Shown here: in pieces, positions 5,525 through 9,166 of the stretch
How positions within the stretch are numbered: position 1 is the stretch's first letter
Layout of the letters: each line of letters opens with the position of its first letter
NCBI GenBank assembly: GCA_900544515.1
Contig: UQVI01000071.1
Location: forward strand, 1-9,166
From: an uncultured Oscillospiraceae bacterium
Lineage (GTDB): Bacteria > Bacillota > Clostridia > Oscillospirales > Acutalibacteraceae
DNA: 9,166 nucleotides
Reading direction: 5' to 3'
Notes under the pieces: generated by a model
What the model was told of the DNA's origin: nothing
Databases searched by the model: none
Seen by the model: only the letters and a program-made list of their open reading frames with translations
Translations under genes and position numbers: made by a program

Positions 5525-7759
5525 TTATTTCTTTTTAATTTTATTCAGTTTTTTATTTAAGCCGAGTATCTGCTCTTTTGTAAATTTTCCGCCGAGCATG
5601 GAAAATGCACGTTTCAGTGCAAAACCCTTTGCAATATCAAGCATTGTTTTATTGATTTTAAAGCCTGCGACAGAGAATCCTGTGCCGGATTTTTTGCTCT
5701 TTTCATCCCTCGATTTGTCCTCTGTTGAGGAAAGAGCTTTTTTCAGCATAGGAATCATACTGAGCAGAACAAGCTTTCCTCTGAAGGTTGCCATAATATC
5801 GCCAAGTGTGTCATTGATTGAAAGATATCCTGCAGGAGTATCAATCTCAAACCAGTTGATAACGGCGCCTTCCTCTGCCATTCTGTATTCTTCATTGAAG
5901 GTTTCAACCTTTCTGATGATTGCTGTATCCTCGCATTCACCTGCTTTTGCAGTCAGCTTTGTTTCGCCCTCATTTTTAACCTCATAATAGAAGAAAGGGT
6001 ATTTGCCTTTTATCTGCTTTCCGATACTTACTCCGTTTGCAAACAATTCAACCTCATTCTGATTTGTGTAAACAGTAATTTTTGTTACAGACTCAACTCT
6101 GTCAACATATCTTTTTGAGCAGATATGAACGAAAGGCTCATCTGAAAGCCAAGCCTTGTAGGCATAAAAGCTATCCTTTTTATATTTTCTGTCAAAGGTA
6201 ACAAGACCTTTATGATTCATACCGTTTTCGCCGCCCTCAGAGCGTGCATCAGCAGCAAAATCAAACATATTCCAGACATGAGTTGCCCAGAGATAGGGTC
6301 TGTCGATAATCTGCTTTATAACCTCTTCGTGATAATATGCCTGATATTCTTCGGTATAGTCGCCCTGTTCAGGTACTGAGGTATGCCAGTTCAGAGCCTC
6401 ACAGCCGTATTCACTGATACCAATTGCCTTGTCAGGATATTTTTTATGGAATGCGTCAAACCAGGGACCATACATTGAAACATTACCGCCGTACCAGCCG
6501 AAATAATGATTATAAGAGAGTATATCGGAAATATGGATATATTCCTCGTCAATGCCGCACATTGTGAGAGCCGCCAGTGTTGTGGGTCTTGTTTTGTCAA
6601 GGGAATGTGCAAGGTCATTAAGCATTTTATGATTGCTTATAAGACTTTTATCTCCGGCGCCACCCATCGTGATTTCATTTGAGAGTCCCCAAGTAATGAT
6701 ACAAGGATGATTATAATTCTGACATATCAGCTCAGTCATCTGTGTTTTTGTGTTTTCCACACCATTTGGCATATGCCTTGAAATGTATGGAATTTCAGCC
6801 CATACAACCAAACCTATTTCATCACACAAATCATAAAATGTCTGTGAATGCTGATAATGCGCAAGGCGGATTGTATTCGCACCCATTTCACAGATTAAGT
6901 CAATATCTTCTTTATGATGCTCAGGCAAAAGGGCATTGCCGATATCCGGTCTGTCCTGATGACGTGATACGCCTCTGAGTGGATATTCTTTTCCGTTAAG
7001 GATGAATCCTTTTTGCGCATTGACCTCAAAGGAGCGAATACCAAAGCGTGTTGATACCTTATCAACTGCTTTACCGTCTATTATCAGACTTGCTTTGAGA
7101 GTGTATAAATACGGATCAATTGTTCCGTTCCAAAGATGGGCATTTTTTATTTTTACAGAAGCTTTTGGATTTTTACCGCTTGCCGATACAGTTTTTATGA
7201 TTTCATCGTCTGCAATGATTTCAAATTTAACCTCTCCGTCTGCAAAGGCCTGCGTCTCAATATCAGCATCTTTATCGTTTATTTTCGGTGTTACCATAAT
7301 ACCGGGTGCACCATTGTAATCCAGGTCGAAATGATTTTTCGCCACGCCTATTATTGAAACATCACGGTAAATTCCACCGTAAAAAGTAAAATCAGCCTGT
7401 TGCGGATAAACAAAATCATTTGGTGAATTGTCAACTTCAATTTTTATTTCATTTTCATCTGAAATATTTTCAAGGCAGGCTCTGAAGGTTGAATATCCGC
7501 CATGATGAACAATGATTTCTTTATTATTAAAAAACACTTTTGAACTGGAGTTTACACCGTCAAGCTGAATATAAAATTCTTCACCTTCGGGAAGCTCTGC
7601 TTTTGATATGTTTTTTTTATAAATGCAGATTCCTCTGTAATAGTCATTACCGCCATCCTGTCCGTCCTTTCCGTTCCATGTATGGGGTAAGTCAACAGTT
7701 GCGCTTTTTCCTTCTTTTATGAATTTCCAGTTTTTATTGATACTTATTATATTTCTCAT
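5525..7759 (-). CDS. GH2 glycoside hydrolase (beta-galactosidase-like; beta-glucuronidase possible)
   Basis: This is a 744-residue family 2 retaining beta-glycosidase. It has no signal peptide, so it is expected to act in the cytoplasm on sugar imported by the adjacent symporter. It has an N-terminal jelly-roll sugar-binding domain (about 1-140, including DLPHTWN and GGIYRDV), an immunoglobulin-like domain (about 145-245) and a catalytic barrel (about 246-540). The acid/base is E362 in WGLSNE and the nucleophile is E450 in GISEYG; RGVSRHQDRPD and THVWNMFDFA are also typical. N515-H-K517 in MNHKGLVTFDRK resembles the N-x-K motif that binds the carboxylate in beta-glucuronidases, but related beta-galactosidases have similar NDKGLV sequences, so specificity is open. 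After a short beta domain comes an unusual C-terminal extension (about 630-744) with two hydrophobic helical stretches, a charged linker (about 676-692) and a lysine-rich end. The ribosome binding site is GAGGGA, and the symporter stop is 30 bp upstream, so the two genes are co-transcribed. Confidence 0.92.
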   Translation of the reverse strand: MRNIISINKNWKFIKEGKSATVDLPHTWNGKDGQDGGNDYYRGICIYKKNISKAELPEGEEFYIQLDGVNSSSKVFFNNKEIIVHHGGYSTFRACLENISDENEIKIEVDNSPNDFVYPQQADFTFYGGIYRDVSIIGVAKNHFDLDYNGAPGIMVTPKINDKDADIETQAFADGEVKFEIIADDEIIKTVSASGKNPKASVKIKNAHLWNGTIDPYLYTLKASLIIDGKAVDKVSTRFGIRSFEVNAQKGFILNGKEYPLRGVSRHQDRPDIGNALLPEHHKEDIDLICEMGANTIRLAHYQHSQTFYDLCDEIGLVVWAEIPYISRHMPNGVENTKTQMTELICQNYNHPCIITWGLSNEITMGGAGDKSLISNHKMLNDLAHSLDKTRPTTLAALTMCGIDEEYIHISDILSYNHYFGWYGGNVSMYGPWFDAFHKKYPDKAIGISEYGCEALNWHTSVPEQGDYTEEYQAYYHEEVIKQIIDRPYLWATHVWNMFDFAADARSEGGENGMNHKGLVTFDRKYKKDSFYAYKAWLSDEPFVHICSKRYVDRVESVTKITVYTNQNEVELFANGVSIGKQIKGKYPFFYYEVKNEGETKLTAKAGECEDTAIIRKVETFNEEYRMAEEGAVINWFEIDTPAGYLSINDTLGDIMATFRGKLVLLSMIPMLKKALSSTEDKSRDEKSKKSGTGFSVAGFKINKTMLDIAKGFALKRAFSMLGGKFTKEQILGLNKKLNKIKKK

Positions 7760-7789
7760 ATAGATTCCCTCATCCTGTATAAATAGTTT

Positions 7790-9148
7790 TTAATTTTCCT
7801 GTACATTATCATCACTGTTGTGATTGTTGAATTCCTGTTCCTCTTTAAAACCGATATTATAAACAAATTTCATTGCAAGTGTCATAATCAGTAAACCTAT
7901 AATTAAAAAGATTATATATAGATTTTTGATGTTTTTTGAAGTCTCAGCGGTCTGAACTGCTGAACTTTCAATGTAACCTACGGAGCTGAGGGCGAGTGCC
8001 ACAAGAGCAGAACCGATTCCCTGCGACAGCTTTCTGAAAAAAGAATATATTGCGTAAAGAGAGCCTTCCTCACGGATACCCTTTCTTCTGTAGCTGTCCT
8101 CAATGCAATCGGCAACCATAGCCCATACAATAATCTGAAATACACAGCATCCGGTATTTACAAACATAAGACCGATTACATAAATTATGATACCTTTCAT
8201 ATCAGGCGTAATAGGCAGAAACAGCATTATAACACCTGATATAACACTTACAAGGCCTGATATGGTGAGGAGCTTTTTCTTTCCTATCTTTGCAGAAATA
8301 TTTGAAGCAAACGGCATAAAGGCAACAAGCGGTATATAAGAAGCAATCATTGCAAGAGTTGATTTTTCTGCATCGTTAAAATAAAACTGAAACACCAGAT
8401 TATTAACAGACATAGTAGAATTGTAGAATATAACAACAGCTACGGTGGCAATTGTTATTCCGACAATCGCACGGTTTGAGAAATAAGATTTAACGGTTGA
8501 AATATAACTGACTTTTTCTGTTTTGTTTTCTCTTACCACTCTTTCCGTTACCATTTTCTGTAAGGCAAAAAAGGTGAAAAAGGCGATAATTGAAAATACA
8601 ACTGAAACGATAAACAGTCTGTTTGATGATAAGACATTACCCTCATACACAATCTTAGGCAGTATCATAACCAGAACAGCAGGCAGTGCTGCCCCTATGC
8701 TTCTGAATGTGGATAGTGTTGTACGCTGCTTGGGGTCGTCGGTAATGATTGAATGCAATGAACCGTAAGGTACATTAATCATTGTATACGCAACGGACCA
8801 TAAGCAGTATGACAGCAGACACCATAAAATTTTACCCATGTCTGAGAAATTGGTTACGGGGGTAAATATCATGATTGAAAACACTACAAGTCCGATTGAA
8901 CCTATAGAAATCCAAGGCATAAATTTACTTTTTTTGCCGATATGTGTTCTGTCAACCATAGATCCTATAATCACATCGTTTATAGCATCCCATATTTTTG
9001 AAACAACAATAATCCAAGCCCAGTGCTTTGCACTTAAACCGATGCACTGCGTATAAAACAAATACATATACGACGATACAAGCTGAAATGAAAAATTGCA
9101 TCCCATATCACCAAATGCATAGCCGATTTTATCACGCATACCAAAAGG
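7790..9148 (-). CDS. GPH-family (MelB-like) sugar:cation symporter, N-terminus cut by adapter
   Basis: This is a membrane symporter of the glycoside-pentoside-hexuronide:cation family within the MFS fold, with about 12 hydrophobic segments. Its 452 genuine residues begin PFGMRDKIGYAFGDMG, which matches the usual extreme N-terminus of the family, so only a few residues plus the start codon are missing. The motif WDAINDVIIGSMVDRTHIGKKSKFMPW contains the two aspartates equivalent to the cation-binding D55 and D59 of MelB. MINVPYGSLHSIITDDPKQRT is the conserved loop after the early helices. The open frame continues to a GTG at 9163, but those first five codons (encoding MYKRQ) are adapter sequence. 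The gene is followed by the GH2 gene, so the substrate is probably a beta-galactoside, beta-glucuronide or similar small glycoside. Promoter and regulator lie beyond the contig end. Confidence 0.92.
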   Translation of the reverse strand, partial: PFGMRDKIGYAFGDMGCNFSFQLVSSYMYLFYTQCIGLSAKHWAWIIVVSKIWDAINDVIIGSMVDRTHIGKKSKFMPWISIGSIGLVVFSIMIFTPVTNFSDMGKILWCLLSYCLWSVAYTMINVPYGSLHSIITDDPKQRTTLSTFRSIGAALPAVLVMILPKIVYEGNVLSSNRLFIVSVVFSIIAFFTFFALQKMVTERVVRENKTEKVSYISTVKSYFSNRAIVGITIATVAVVIFYNSTMSVNNLVFQFYFNDAEKSTLAMIASYIPLVAFMPFASNISAKIGKKKLLTISGLVSVISGVIMLFLPITPDMKGIIIYVIGLMFVNTGCCVFQIIVWAMVADCIEDSYRRKGIREEGSLYAIYSFFRKLSQGIGSALVALALSSVGYIESSAVQTAETSKNIKNLYIIFLIIGLLIMTLAMKFVYNIGFKEEQEFNNHNSDDNVQEN

Positions 9149-9166
9149 CTGTCTCTTATACACATC
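9149..9166. other. Tn5/Nextera mosaic-end adapter (assembly artefact)
   Basis: The last 18 bases, CTGTCTCTTATACACATC, are the hyperactive Tn5 mosaic end used in Nextera-type libraries. Read on the other strand they encode the well-known artefact peptide YKRQ at the front of the transporter. True genomic sequence ends at 9148. Confidence 0.97.

Noticed and set aside
7002..7319. A 105-codon + strand open frame opposite the GH2 gene
   Set aside because: It lies antisense to the conserved sugar-binding and immunoglobulin-like domains, with no domain or start signal of its own.

Overview
The window looks like a fragment of an AT-rich, low-GC Gram-positive genome, most likely a gut member of the Clostridia. 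This rests on AT-rich DNA, strong AGGAGG-type ribosome binding sites, a cytoplasmic glycosidase plus sugar-symporter arrangement, and the style of the proteins. The lineage is a judgement, not a measured placement. The right edge is not natural DNA: the last 18 bases are the Tn5/Nextera mosaic-end adapter, so this is the end of a contig assembled from a transposase-tagmented library, and the transporter gene there is cut.

Layout, left to right. (1) The 3' end of a GH38 alpha-mannosidase gene on the + strand runs off the left edge. (2) An 18-bp-stem hairpin terminator lies between convergent genes. (3) A thiol/sulfur redox cassette follows, mostly on the - strand. In transcription order it is trxA (thioredoxin), then a CoA-disulfide-reductase-like flavoprotein with a C-terminal rhodanese domain, a free rhodanese, CcdA, and a membrane-anchored TlpA/ResA-type thioredoxin. 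One + strand gene, a Crp/Fnr-family regulator, sits between trxA and the flavoprotein. (4) A second long hairpin terminator closes the next locus. (5) A - strand glycan locus holds a GPH-family sugar:cation symporter (5'-truncated) followed by a cytoplasmic GH2 glycosidase.

Proposed biology of the cassette. Cytoplasmic thioredoxin passes electrons to CcdA in the membrane, and CcdA reduces the extracytoplasmic TlpA-like protein. The flavoprotein and the two rhodanese domains fit reduction and transfer of sulfane sulfur (CoA or protein persulfides, polysulfide). The regulator lacks the cAMP-contact motif and the FNR iron-sulfur cysteine pattern, but has two cysteines in the place of the ligand-binding loop and a CRP-like recognition helix. 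Upstream of trxA there is a perfect CRP-like palindrome, TGTGACAAAGTCACA, centred about 41 bp before the predicted transcription start, with a TATAAT -10 and no good -35. That is the geometry of a class II activator site, and a second perfect palindrome sits in the promoter spacer. trxA and the regulator gene overlap tail to tail by 12 bp, and the regulator and flavoprotein start codons are only 31 bp apart. The whole module may therefore behave as a non-contiguous operon, with the regulator encoded antisense inside it.

The two glycan-related pieces on either side (GH38; GH2 plus GPH symporter) are consistent with import and intracellular breakdown of small oligosaccharides. Both glycosidase genes point inward toward the redox cassette and each ends at a similar hairpin. 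No RNA genes, CRISPR arrays, insertion sequences or phage genes were seen.
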